DNA of 31,527 nucleotides from Chara braunii (GCA_003427395.1 BFEA01000250.1:1657712-1689238); one strand, 5' to 3'. Shown: positions 8,190 to 19,731, numbered from the stretch's first letter. Translations and numbers: made by a program. The notes: generated from the letters alone by a model not told the origin.

Positions 8190-9660
8190 CCTCGTTACGT
8201 GTGGTTTGGTCGTGAATCGATACGCGGGGACACATGTAAGAGCGCAGAGCAGATCGTACTTACGCGCGTCCCTACAAGGCGTTCGCTGGTTTCTGGGCAG
8301 ACAGCTACCCGATTATCTAATCATTCCCTAATTTTCGAGCATGCAAGATGCAACAACCCCAATCAGCTCAATCGAAAGATAAACAAAAACGGTATTGACG
8401 ACTACACAAAACTCCTATCCTACTCATGAGCGCATCAAGATAGTAAACAAGGGCAAGGATCATGCAGAAGGACAAACAATCAGACATGATATCCATTCAT
8501 TCAGCATAAACACACACGACATCCGAAATTGAAATCGCAAGGACGAGTGTGGACAAAGGAAAACCAAGCCGAGATTCCGAAAACCAAAAACGGGCAAATC
8601 GCCCTGATCCGAAATCAAAATTTATATACACCAGCAGAGAGGGCGAAAAAGACAACAGAAACAACAAATCCGCGTCCATCAACCTCAACTCCCTCTTCCT
8701 TTCTCTCTCTCTCTCCGATGCGGACATTCCGTCGTCACGCACCAACCCACGAAGTCGTCACCCCGCTTAGTCCTCCCGCGCCCGTCAGGTTCTCCCGCGC
8801 CCACAGTCCGTCGTGGCCCACGTCAACCCCGCGCGTTTGGCACCAGCTCGTCGGGTCGCCTGACTCCCACTTCAACTCACCTCTTACTTCGCTCGTGAGC
8901 CGACCCTCATTAATAGCGCTACCCCGAGCTTCCAACAACTGGTTAAGAGAGCTAACTAATCGCGCAGCCGGAATTTATAGCGTGCATGCATGCGCGAGGA
9001 ACACGGAATTACAAGGACTTAGGAAGAAGATTAGAAAGGGAGCGCCTGCGTTTTGCATGACCGGGCCGCGGCGTGGGGGACTTTGCCTCTCTCCATGCAT
9101 CAATCCGATCATGCAACCCTTGGGCGGGCTAGACATCACAAGAAGAAGCGAAGGCGGGAAAGACGGAGCACAAGAAGAAAGATACAGTTACAATGGCGCC
9201 CGCTCAAAGTTACAGTTACACCCACGATTAAAGGCGCCGACTATTCAGCGTTCCATTGCAGCCGCGCGAAGAAGCACGTAAGCGAAAAGCGCCGCGCGGC
9301 CAAGAAAAATCCTAATTGCAAAATTCCTAAATTCCTAACTTATGCGGAAAAGCAAAGGGCACAATCATCGAAAAGGAAGTGCGAAATTCCGAGAGCCATC
9401 GGGGCTCGACAAGATTTGAAAAAGAATTCAAAAAGAAAATTCAAAAAGAACGAAGCAAAATTCCCGCGCGATGTCCGTGCCTAAAAGGTCCAAGACCGAA
9501 ACGAAAGAGATGACGTCAACATTTATTAGTCGCGTGCATGACAGCGCGCCCGCCGTTCAATCGACCAACCAACCGATCGTCCGAGGACACGCCCAGTTCC
9601 GACCCCAACCATCGAAAAAGGAGTCGACGAAAAAGACGAAGAAGCGAGGTCACTGATGCA
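8190..9660 (-). repeat. Putative 3' LTR of the Ty3 element
   Basis: No second copy exists in the window, so this rests on position, on promoter-like signals and on a purine-rich tract just upstream. TATA-like sequences on the minus strand lie at about 8973-8979 (TATAAAT) and 8621-8628 (TATATAAA). Open frames here are not recognisable proteins, and a CT/GA microsatellite lies near 8703-8717. A start at TGCATCAGTG (minus strand, from 9660 downward) would follow a purine-rich tract. The end is unknown. Confidence 0.3.
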
Positions 9661-9676
9661 ATTTCCCCTCCATCCC
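9661..9676 (-). promoter_or_regulatory. Candidate polypurine tract
   Basis: On the minus strand this reads GGGATGGAGGGGAAAT, purines except two T, and is directly followed by TG. This is the arrangement expected for a plus-strand primer next to a 3' LTR. Another purine-rich tract (CACAAAAGGAAAAAC, near 9865) is a competing candidate. Confidence 0.3.
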
Positions 9677-9761
9677 AATCTCCTGTAATTGGCCCATCCC
9701 TCCCAGCTTACGACCCCTCGTTGTCATCGCGTAGAAAATCGCGCGGTGCAGAAATCGGTTT

Positions 9762-9775
9762 GTCACATATGTGAC
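9762..9775. repeat. Perfect 14-bp palindrome
   Basis: GTCACATATGTGAC is its own reverse complement. It lies between the post-integrase ORF and the putative LTR. TGTGAC starts are common in Ty3 LTRs, so it could instead mark the LTR edge. Confidence 0.6.
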
Positions 9776-10017
9776 GCCCAGGGGGTTCCAATATTAGCAA
9801 ACTCCTGCTTGCTTGTTGACACGTGTCGATCTCTCTAATCCGAATCGATCGATACGTGGAGTTTTTCCTTTTGTGCCACTTACTGTTCAAATGAGTGTGG
9901 ACGTCGTCCAGTGTGGCAAACACAGCTCTTAACTACTAATTCCTCATGAAGGACCATTGGCAATCCAACCAGGGGATCACACGCGTCATCGCAACGATAT
10001 GCGCACCAATCAACCGA

Positions 10018-12051
10018 TCACCAGTGTCCAGTGGGGAGAGGGAAGGGAAGACGGTACATGGGGGCATGGCGAGTGGGAGGGTTAATCGGGAGAGGGGGCA
10101 GGAAGCTATCCAACCTTGCCACCGTTTCTGGAAGTTCTTGGTATCGAACGATCCGGTGGAAACGGGGGAAGCGATTACCACTATGGGGGAGGGAAGCGAG
10201 ATAGTCCGGATACAGGGTGGTTAAGGTGCGGAATAGGGCCGCACGGAAATGGTCGTAGTTTTCGCATGCGGGGATAGTCCCCGTAATCATGCAGTAAACT
10301 TCGACCATATTGTGACCTCGCCATGCGGCGCTCAGGAGAAGGATATGGAGGTAGAAGTCGGGGAGGGCGCATCGGGTCGAGGGGTGGGGATGGATTGTGA
10401 CAATAAGACGGGTGGCATAGAAGAAGCGAAAGGTGTTGAAAGGGAAGGGGTTGTGGGGAAGACAACGCGGGTAGTGGCCTGGCGGAAGGTGAGATGGTCA
10501 AGGGGACGGCGGGATAACGACCAGGGACGAAGCCCAATGCCCCGCATCAGTACGGACTCAAACTGGTGGACGGTCGATGGAGGAGGGGGAAGGGGATCGG
10601 CTCCGTCGTCGCCTTGCCGGTGCGGCCGAAGTCTCGGCAGCTGGGTCCCCATCCTTGGGCTTGGGCGGCTCTGGATCTCGGGCCGGATCGTCGGTGAGCT
10701 GCTGATTGGCTTCGCTGGCGAATTCCAGCTATCGCTTTCCGGCCGCGATCTCTTCTCTCTTGCGTGCCGCGTCGGGGTCTTCCGCCTGCGCGCCCGCTTG
10801 TTCTCCTTCTTCCGGTGTGTCCTCCCACTCCGATTCCTCCGACCCTAGCTCTTCCTCTTCATCGTCTTGTTCTTCTTCTTCCTCCTCACTTTGTTCCCCT
10901 TCACTGTGCTCGTTGTAACTCCCCTCTTCGGGAGTTTCTTCCTCGTCGTCTCCCTCCTCTTCTTCTTCTTCTTCTTCGGCTGCTTCTTCTTCTGCCGCTA
11001 TCGCCTCGTCCTCGGTGGTCGTTCGATCCCGGAAGTAGGCGCGATCGATGATCTCTCCGGGGCTCAGATAATCCCGCTGCGATGGCGGGTTGCGGTCATT
11101 TCCCGGCTCCTCTAGGCACGCTGACCACTGAAGATACGGCGCCAGGGTCCGCGTGAGAATGTGCGGGACCGGGCTCTCGTCACTTTGCGAGACGATCTCC
11201 AAGGGAAGATCGTCGACTAGATGCGCGAGTGGGACCGTAAGCTCCAAGACGATCGGTTGGCGGTGACTGGGCCGCACCGATCCGAACAGGAATCCGAGAA
11301 GTCGCCCTCCACGTTCGTTCTCCAGGACTGGATAATCAGCCACTCCAAATACTCGCTCCACTCGCGATGGTCTTCGTCCCTTGTCCACGTGATTCGTACC
11401 CCGACCAGGCACACCGAAAGGTCGACGAAGTGCTCGTGCCAAAGTCTTCATTGCCCGGGATCGAGAAGGGGGACTGCGAGCGGCTCTAGGCAAAAGGAGG
11501 GACGAGGGTGGAGACTAAATTGCCAGAAGGTGGGAAAGAGAGATGGGAGGGCAAAAGTGGAGAGTTGGGAGTGGTTCATCGGGGAGGCTGGAAGGGAATA
11601 AGCTCTGGCAGCACCACCGCTGGCTCGTGCTGGAATGCTCGGATCCCTTCGAGCTCGACGCCGTCCGTGGGGAAAAGATTATCCCCTCTGCGCGTAAGAG
11701 AACGGTTCCACTCCACGGCCAGTTGCTGCGCCCACTTCCTTAGTGACGTCCGGATAGCTGTATGCCGGAGCGCATGCTGATGTCGCCGCTGAAGTCGAGG
11801 ACCGTGGACACGTGGCTAATCCCCGGAGCTGATCATCGATGGACAGCCACCGTTTCTGCCAGTACCACCGCCTGTGGACTGCCCGCGAATCGGAACTCAG
11901 CCGCTGCGTACACTCCCGAAGTGCAGAAGAACTACGCCCGTCGTAGAAGATCCTGGTTGAGTCGTGGATGACACACCTGCCGAATCGCTGAGATGTAACC
12001 CCGTGGCGTTAAGAGATGGTCGTCGAGGGCTTGCTCCGTGAGAAAGCTCAT
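10018..12051 (-). pseudogene. Large post-integrase ORF of the Ty3 element, function unknown
   Basis: The start codon ATG at 12051-12049 overlaps the pol stop TGA at 12050-12048 as ATGA. The frame begins with MSFLTEQALDDHLL and continues with stops. A block around 11780-11575 (about 66 codons, containing KWAQQLAVEWNRS) is in another frame. A long frame at 11493-10729 carries a globular segment, then about 80 residues dominated by Glu/Asp/Ser, and ends at an in-frame TAG. Beyond it a basic RRRRSRSPSPS patch follows in the same frame. The last domain (to 10018) contains LPDFYLHILLLSAAW and MVEVYCMITGTIPACENY. Total about 675 codons if whole. It occupies the env position but I see no clear signal peptide or fusion segment. 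The acidic and SR-like parts suggest a nuclear or nucleic-acid-associated protein, which is inference. Confidence 0.55.
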
Positions 12052-13442
12052 GGCGATGGTGGCAGGGACGGGGTGTCTGAGAAGGAACGAGATGAAGAAG
12101 GATAGGCAGGTGATAAGCAGTCGTCGTCCTCTCCTTCAGCGGAGGAGGAGTCGGATGAAGGCGAAGATGGGGAAGAAGGAAGGGGACGTAGATAGGACAC
12201 GTGGCGGATGATCGGTCGAGCCGATCGGCTGCCGGAGACCTCAAGTGCAAGCCGCACGGTGTTCACGCCGTTCGGTCCGAGCTCAATCAGGCGGAATCGC
12301 CGGAAGAATCATGGCGCTAGCTTACCCTGACGAGCACATTTCCTCACCTGCACGATATCCCCCAATTTGTACTGGGGCCGTGGACTTGCGTTCCCGTTCC
12401 GGGCCTCGTAGCTTCAAACCTGTCGGCCGTGGGCCAACTCGGTCATTTTCTAGCGTTTTCGGGCTAGCCTGTGGAGGGACTGTTCCATTAGCTCTTAGTG
12501 CCGCTTGGCCTTGTCCCGAACCGTGGCCCTTGTGGGCCGTCGGTTCAGTGTTGACTCATCGGGAAGGCTCGGTATCGAAACGCAAGGGACGCTATTGATC
12601 CTTAATTGGAAGGGGCTCAGGCCCGTCGATTCGTGGGGCGTTCCGCGATATACCGCCAAGATGTGGTCGACGATATCTGTCTAAGGCCTCGGATCCCGTG
12701 TTGCGATGTTTCGTCGCAGCGCTGTCTTTATCACCCTATTTGCGTTTTCTACTAGCCCGTTGGATTGTGACATATGGGGCGCGGTATTCCGCACAGCGAC
12801 CCCGTGTATGACCAGATTCTTCAACACTTCTCCCCTAAATTCCGCCCCGTTATCGGTCAGGATTTTTTTTGTGTCCTGGTGCATCCCGAGAAAACGGTTA
12901 ACATACCTCGCAATTTCGGCGGCTTGCCGCGTGTGACATGGGTAGACCTCGATCCATTTCGAAAAATGGTCGACAAACACCAACAGGATTGAATACTCAC
13001 AACTATTAGGACCAGGGGGTACCACAATATCGGTAGTATCCATGCTTACCCTTTGAAAAGGCCGTTCAACTATCGTCAGTACTATCGATCTTGGCGGCTG
13101 GATCGGCGCCTTGTCAGCAGCACAGACTTGGCAGTTCGCGACGATGAATTTCACATCGTCCCGAATATTGGACCAGTACCATTCATTTTTGTCGATTGCT
13201 GACTCTGTAATCCGTACGGCAAAATGGGCTGCCGTTTCCTCGTGTGTTGTCTTCACCCAGTCATACCTCATGAACGGGTGCGGTACAACCATCCAAATCC
13301 CACTACCGTCCGTTTTCCGTTTTTCTAACCTACCCTCAACCCATCGATAATCCCGAGCCCTTTCATTAGCCCTCCTCCGATCTTCCTTGGTGAAATCCTG
13401 GAGGGGGTTACCCACTAAGGTAGCAATCAGAGCGATATCGGT
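12048..13442 (-). pseudogene. Ty3 integrase: zinc-binding, catalytic core and C-terminal domain
   Basis: Inserts element cDNA into the genome. N-terminal H-H-C-C zinc site: HEETAAH then, after about 30 residues, CQVC. Catalytic triad: Asp in VSMDTTDI, Asp in LTDNGAEF and Glu in GLVENANRV, with the usual spacing of the D,D-35-E core. After a TAG at 12681-12683 the same frame continues through TDIVDHILAVYRGTPHE, a C-terminal SH3-like stretch (YKLGDIVQV ... HVSYLRP) and a Ser/Pro-rich acidic tail to the TGA at 12048. Four more stops (TAA, TAG, TGA, TGA) break this part without any frameshift. No chromodomain is evident. Confidence 0.85.
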
Positions 13443-13893
13443 TCATACTTCAACCCCTCTAAACTTTCGGGTCTTCTCCAGCCCTTCTGACGTGGCATCC
13501 AAAAAGCGAGCCTCGGTCGGGATCTTGTCGACCCGACACAAGGGGCACAACCACGGCTTGTTGTCATCTCTGTACTGGATGCACGAGCCATAGGCTCGAG
13601 CGACACACTGCCGACAATCTACCCATTCCACATAGCCTTCCCCGTTAGGACGCATGGAGACAGAATAAACGCGAGAAATCGCTTCGCGAAAATAACAAAA
13701 TTTATCAGGCACAGAAAGAAGAGATGAGGAGGAGAGAGGAGAAAGAGGGGTTACGGGGTTACCTCCGTCACCCATTGCCACCGGTCTGCTTCTTGCCACG
13801 TGGGAGAACTGCCACTTGTCTGGACTTAGGCCCGTTCGTCGACTCCGGTTCTTTCCACGGAATGATTCCCTCGCCCTTAGGAACTTTAGCGGT
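13443..13893 (-). pseudogene. Cys-rich PHD/RING-like spacer between RNase H and integrase
   Basis: The frame is open from just after RNase H (VYPEPLKFLRARE) to a TGA at 13443-13445, and continues in the same frame into integrase. It contains C-x2-C-x7-C-x11-C-x2-C, ending PWLCPLC, which looks like the second half of a PHD-type or other treble-clef zinc finger. A basic stretch and a Ser-rich stretch precede it. Most Ty3 elements have only a short linker here. It may bind chromatin or RNA. That is inference, and the His ligand of a true PHD finger is not evident. Confidence 0.55.
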
Positions 13894-14374
13894 TCAGGGT
13901 AGACGTGTCAGTCCGTCCGCGTTGCCGTGTCTCTTTGTCTTTCGATGGATGATGTCGAAGTCGTATTCCTGTAGTCGCACCGCCCATCGTCCAATCATGC
14001 CCGTGTAATTAGTGAGTTTCTTCAAAGCCAGCAGGGGCTCATGATCTGTCACGACGCCGAACTTCTGCCCGTAGAGGTACGGATGAAAGTGTTGGATTCC
14101 CCAGACTACTGCATAGCATTCGCCTTGACGTGTTGAATCATTCCTCCGTTCGTCCGACACTATTCGTGACGCGTACTCGATGACGTGTTCGCGACCATCG
14201 TTCCCCTTCTGCGCTAGAATGGCGGAGATCGCTTCTGGTTGTCAGTCCATTATAAGAATGAATTGCTTGGTAGGGTCCGGCCGGATCAAAACTGGTGCAG
14301 TGGCTAGGGCCTCCTTGAGTGCATCAAAGGTTTGTCCGCACTCAGAGTCCCACTATAGAGGTTGGTCCTTTTGA
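13894..14374 (-). pseudogene. Ty3 RNase H domain
   Basis: Degrades the RNA strand of the RNA/DNA hybrid. The minus strand reads WDSECGQTFDALKEALA, then FILIMD, an in-frame TGA at the place of a probable Trp, then an IEYASR segment. The recognisable family block follows: QGECYAVVWGIQHFHPYLYG, VVTDHEPL and GRWAVRLQEYDFDI, ending HGNADGLTRLP (cf. the usual HGNADALSRLP). It directly follows RT in the same polyprotein. One nonsense change is the only obvious break. Confidence 0.85.
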
Positions 14375-15340
14375 AGCAGGTTCGTGAGAGGCCGAGCAAT
14401 CGCCGCAAAACCCTTGATAAAACGACAGTAGTACGATGCCAGGCCTAAGAAGGCTCGAACCTGCGTCAGTGACGTGGGAACTGGGGCTTCTTTTATGGCC
14501 GCAACTTTCCTGGAGTCCGTTCGCAGCCCTCCACGTGTCACTACGTACCCCAAGAACGAAATTTCCGAGAGGAAAAATTCGTCTTCTCGGGTGCAATCTT
14601 GAATCCAGCGTCTCTCAGTGCTCTCAACGTCCACTCGATGTGTTGCGCGTGCCCGTGATAGGTCTCCGAGTAGACAAGGATATCATCCATATATACGATC
14701 ACGCAGAAGTTGATCATTCCCAGAGTCAGTCGTGTCTAGTTGACGAAGTTCTGGAACGTCACGTTCATTGCTCGTTGAAACGTGGCAGGTGCGTTACAAA
14801 TTCTCATCGGACATCGAACCCACTGCCACGTGTCGTCGAACAATACGAAGGCCGTCTTTGGTCGATCTTCCTCCTTAACCAGGATGTTATGAAAGCCATG
14901 CCGCATATCAAACTTACTGAAATAATTAGCACATCGAATCGCATCCAACAAATCATCAATCCGGGGGAGGGGATACACATCTTTAATCATAATCTCATTC
15001 GGTTTGCGATAATTGATGCATATGCGGATTGATCCGTTCTTCTTCGGTACTAACACTACTGGAAATTACCATGGTCCAGTGGCAGGTTCGATCCAATCGC
15101 TTGCTTCGAATTCTCGAATTCGTTCGAGAGCCTTTTTCTGTTCTATCAGGGAATATCGGTAAGGCCTGCAGTGAATTGGGGAATGATTCCCCGTCTGAAT
15201 TTCGTGCTGAATGACCAACGATAAGCCGATGTCAGTGTCCGTTACACTAATCACTCCCTGATATTCCGTCAGGATGTCCGCAATCAAATGATGAATCTCA
15301 TCAGGTACGTACTGTGGAACGTGTAATTCGAAAAGCTGAT
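14353..15340 (-). pseudogene. Ty3 reverse transcriptase
   Basis: Synthesises cDNA from the element RNA. The recognisable order is HCRPYRYSLIEQKKALERI, WIEPATGPW, an in-frame TAA (15066-15068), VPKKNGSIRICINYR, FSKFDMRHGFHNI, RPKTAF, NAPATFQRAMN, an in-frame TAG near 14737, then the intact catalytic YMDDILVYSE (YMDD codons at 14682-14693). A frameshift near 14575 leads to SFLGYVVTRGG and AFLGLASYYCRFIKGF. The protease that should precede it is absent. The frame upstream is lost at about 15350. Confidence 0.88.
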
Positions 15341-15374
15341 CCCAGATTCATACGTCGATCTGCTTCGTGTTGGG

Positions 15375-17233
15375 CAACAACCTTTTATACAACAACAGGT
15401 GTTGCAGGGGAAGCGAGAACACGTGCAACAGCTCATGCTGCTCCATCCCCATCAACAACAACAACAACAACTCATGATACACGCTCAACAATTGCACCAA
15501 CCACAACAATATATTCTCGGGGGTGACTATGCCGAGCAGTTCCACCTCTTGCTGCGTGCCCAGCTGGCACAGTACCACCATCAGCAACAACAGCACAGGA
15601 TGATGCAGCAGCAACAAATCCTACAACAAATCCATTTGGAATGGCAGCAGCAACTGTGCTGTCAACAACAACAAGTGTTGTATCAGCAGCAGGACCAACT
15701 TCGTGTCTTCTGGCAACAAGAGGTGGCCAGACACAACTCGCACGCGTAGCAGAGGCTGATCCAGATAGGACTCCCGTCCACCCCCCCCCCCCACGTACTT
15801 GAGGAGGGGCAGGAGCCCCAGGGCATGGACACATCCGCCCCAGAGGAGGCCCCACATACTCAGTGCGAGAACCAACAACCTGCCACGGATGACATGGATG
15901 TCGATGTCATCCTGCCCCCACCACCACCACCGGAAGGAGAAGACTGCCCCCACCACCACTTTCTGCAAATGACGAGGTCAAACAAAAACTCGGATTTGTT
16001 ACAGAATGGACCCTCGTGAAGATCTTCTCCCTCACGGATGACCGGCCTGCTGAGAGATTAGGGACCAAACATTGGAAGAAGGCCAAGTTGGTACTAATGT
16101 ACAGCCTCCGGGTATTAGCCACAGTTGAAAAATACAAGGATATTTCCTCAATAGACTGGATGGATGTTGGGGCTACCATTGTTCTAGTGGTGAACAAGTT
16201 CCTGGATAAAATTGAAAAGTATACGGGGATGCAGAGAGGGGGCGACGACTCCAGGAATGGCCAAAATCGCATGGGAACCGAACCTGAGGTATTCGTACAT
16301 GAGGGTCTGGCTTGGCCCAAAGTGTTGATCCAGGAACTGTGTGATACACTGTATCCCCTCTCACAGGAAGCAAATCAGCATCTGCAAGAGGGGCAACGCT
16401 CACTGAGCACCAGGGACATGATTTCGCTTGCCCACCCCGATGTGCCGCAACAACAGTTCCAACCAGCCCCAGAGCTATAACTCTCACACGTGGAAAATGC
16501 GCAGCACCAACCACCTACCGGTGGAACTAACAACCAAAGTCGTGCGATAGTGTTGCACAATCCCCCCCACCATCAGAACCAACAAATCCCAATCGTCCTG
16601 CACGATGACGAAGACAACGCACAACGACAGTCGGGGGAAGAAGATGATTTGTCGGAAGCCGGCCCCCCGAAAAAGTTCAGAGAACTGGTGAGACTTCACG
16701 AAGATGACAGCACCCCGGTGGCTATGCCGCCTGGGGTGGTCATCTTCCCGCTGGCCCGCGAACGACAGGGGGGTGAATAGCTACTGGGCCTTAGCCCACT
16801 GGCTCGCCAAGCTGAACAGTCGAGACAGAGCAGAATCAACGAGGCCACGGGGGAATATACATTGGGCGGGTGGAGGGGCAGTCCGTCTACAGGAGTCATC
16901 CTGAAACGCCTTAGATATTGGATCCGAGAGACTAACATACATAATGAGCGTGGAGTGGTGCTTCCTAAGTCACACACATTCCCTAAGGGTGTCACTCCCA
17001 TCATTCTCCTGATTGATTTAAAGGCAAGAGGCTCCAAAATCGAATCTGGCCTGAGATGGTTTAGCCACCAACAGCTCATGAACATGACTACAGCCTGTTT
17101 CACGACTAATTCTGCCTGGACTGCGAGCAAGGCAGTTGTCCTCATGCATATCTTCCTTGAGGACAACACTTTGGAAGAACACAATCAATGGGACGACCCT
17201 CCGTTTGTTCTCCCAATCAAGAGTTTGGACTAA
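15375..17233 (+). pseudogene. LINE B ORF1 (Gln-rich N-terminus, no CCHC knuckle)
   Basis: ORF1 products of L1-like LINEs bind the element RNA. Here a Gln-rich frame (15399-15749, many runs of 4-6 Gln from CAA/CAG) comes first. A frame open from about 15945 to 17233 follows, with only two in-frame stops (TAA 16478-16480, TAG 16778-16780). It includes KIFSLTDDRPAERLG, an acidic segment DDEDNAQRQSGEEDDLSE and a C-terminal block with GLRWFSHQQL. I see no gag-like CCHC zinc knuckle or RRM. The C-terminal block resembles the end of copy C ORF1 (GL-W--H--L pattern). The Gln-rich part may or may not belong to the same protein. Confidence 0.55.
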
Positions 17234-17272
17234 GCAAAGAATGAAAGTGCACCAAGGATACTAAAAGAACAC

Positions 17273-19731
17273 ATGGATCAAGCAATGATAGGACAAAGGC
17301 CAACGACGTCACAACCGTCCTACCTCCTGGCCCTCGTTGTCCTGACTCCGCTTCAACACCAAGGGCTCGGCCGCCCTCCGTGGGGGACGCAGGGACCATA
17401 CCCCCTGACCCTCCTCAATGTCCACCGTTTCCCCCTAGTCTTTCCCCCGGTTAGGAGGCCTCCCCAATGGGCAGTGAAGCTGGCCAGGGCGGACATTGAT
17501 ATCCGCTCATTCAACGTCAATGGATTGATCCAAGTAAAAGCAGGAAAAAAAAGAAGCCATATGGAGGATGTTGAAGAACCCAGTCAATGGAGGCTGGCCC
17601 GACGTAGTGTGTGTGCAAGAGACACACCTGCAGGACACCCCGACACACATAGCACAAGCAAAATACATTTGGCCATACTCAAGCTATGTTGCATCTGCAA
17701 AAGACAGAGCATCAGCAGGAGTAGCAATTTGGCTCCCTCCTTCCTCTAAACTCAAACCCTTGACTGAGGATCACGACACACAGAAAGGAAGATGGGTTAG
17801 CCTTAAGGTGGCGTATGAAGAAGATGGATTTTACTTGGTTTGTGTTTATGCACCCAACGACCCGACAGGTAGAATAGACCTTTGGCTCTCCCTCCTTCAA
17901 CAACTGTCGGATGATGCCCACAAATCTTGACCCGTTAATGGATCGCAGATCTACAGGACATTAGTCTAATCACGTGCACCCCGCCGTACCAAACCTAGGC
18001 CCGGATATACTCATGCTCAGACAACTGATGGCAGAGCGGAATTTGGAGGACGCATATATAGACTGCTGCATCCGAGCTTAAAAGCCTATACCTGCCTATC
18101 ATCCAGGGGAGAACAGGGTCTGGCCAATTCACGTATAGACCTCACCCTCGTGTCAAAAGACTTAAAAGGACTGATCACTACTGCAGAAATAACTTATATC
18201 AGCCCCTGCAAATCTTTAGACCATAGGATGATAACATTAGGCCTCTCATTCCACACTCATATTCACAGAGGAACTGACTTCTACAAATTTAATACATCCC
18301 TCCTCCGGATGTCCAACTTTAAGGACATGGTCACCACCTTTTGGCGCTACTGGCAAACGCAAAGGCCGCAATTGAAAGAAAGGGTGGATTGGTTTAACGA
18401 AGGGATAGCACAATTGAGGGATAGAGCCAAAAAGTTTTCAGTCCAGTATGCAAAAGACCGCAAAGCCCTGCTCGATAAGCTTATGCGAGAACTAAAAGAT
18501 TGGGATGAACAACTTATGGAAGACCCCCTTCACCACCCCTCCTTCGGTAAACTGCAGGAAGCCAGAAATAATCTTCAGAACTACCTACAGCAGCAGTCGG
18601 AGGCTTGGAGGATACATGCTAGGATTAAGAAAGAACACATGGACGGGACAATGGCAAAAACCTTCTTTAATAAGGCAAAAGCGAGATCAAGGGCCAACAC
18701 AGTCCCAAGGCTCAAACACCCATTGGATGACAATGCTCCGGTGACTGCTAACACATATTCCATAGTTGATTACGCAGCCAAATACTACAGTAACCTCTTT
18801 ACATCCCAAACACCAACGAAACACCCACAAGAGGTCCTGCACGCGAGAGAATCACTGCTCTAAGCACTAAAAGCAAGTCTCTCACAAGCCCAACGTCAAG
18901 AACTAGAAAGAAGTCTTACTCCACAAGAACTTTGGGCGGTGTTACAGGACATGGAAGATGAGAAGACACCAGGAATCGACTATTTTCCCAAAAAATTCTG
19001 GGTGCAGTTTTGGGAATTGCTTAAGGAGGACCTCATGGAATATAGCTTGACAGTCAAAAAGAAAGGCTCGTTTGGTGGCATGATTGACCAAGGTGTTACC
19101 ACACTTCTCTACAAGAAAGGGGACAAAGAAGACATAAGAAACTATAGACCTATCACCCTTTTACCCGTTCCCTACAAAGTGGTTGCCAAAGCGTTAACCA
19201 ATCGCCTGCTCCCGTTCATGAACATGCTCATACACCCGGACCAAACTGGATTTATGCCCAACCGCAACATCCAAGATAATATCTTGCTGGTCAACGAGAC
19301 CATCGAATATGCCCGTCAACGCAATGTCAAGGCAGCTATCATGTTCATAGACTTTGAGAAAGCATATGATCATGTAGATTGGGACTTTCTTGACATGTGT
19401 CTGACCAAGATGAATTTTGGGTCGGGCTTTCGCCACTGGATTCAAATTCTACACCGAACGGTCACCACAAATGTCATGCTCAATGGTCATCTCTCACCGC
19501 CAATACAACTACAAAGATCCGTTCGGCAAGGGGATCATCCCCTGGTTTCCAGGGTAATCAATGCTGGCAGGATCTTCCTCCGGTTTTTCTGATGTGGTCT
19601 GATGTATTCCAATTGTATCAAGGCCGATGGACCCGTTTTCCAGCAGGTGATGCTCCCCACCAATAGATGGAGCCTCTCCCCAGGTGCTAGCGGTGACTGC
19701 TCTTATCAGCATCGCTAGCACTGGGGGGACT

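Larger units (their letters stand above)
8190..15350 (-). mobile_element. Ty3-type LTR retrotransposon, decayed, lacking its 5' side
   Basis: On the minus strand the order is RT (15340-14353), RNase H (14374-13894), Cys-rich spacer (13893-13443), integrase (13442-12048), a large post-integrase ORF (12051-10018), then non-coding sequence with TATA boxes that should hold the 3' LTR. RT before integrase identifies the Ty3 order. No 5' LTR, primer binding site, gag or protease is visible, because homology stops at about 15350 where LINE B begins. Many in-frame stops but few frameshifts show that it is dead. Both ends are approximate because the partner LTR is missing. Confidence 0.8.

Noticed and set aside
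8529-9484. Long plus-strand ORFs (250 and 143 codons) as genes
   Set aside because: Basic, low-complexity translations with no recognisable domain. They lie antisense in the LTR-like region of the minus-strand Ty3 element.
10860-11010. Long Glu-rich stretch as simple GAA/TTC microsatellite
   Set aside because: Codons are mixed (GAG, GAA, GAC, AGC) and the tract lies within a longer open frame with globular flanks, so it is better read as an acidic protein segment.
15440-15700. CAA/CAG repeats as a host Gln-rich transcription factor
   Set aside because: The tract sits at the start of LINE B ORF1 with no other recognisable domain. A host gene is not supported.
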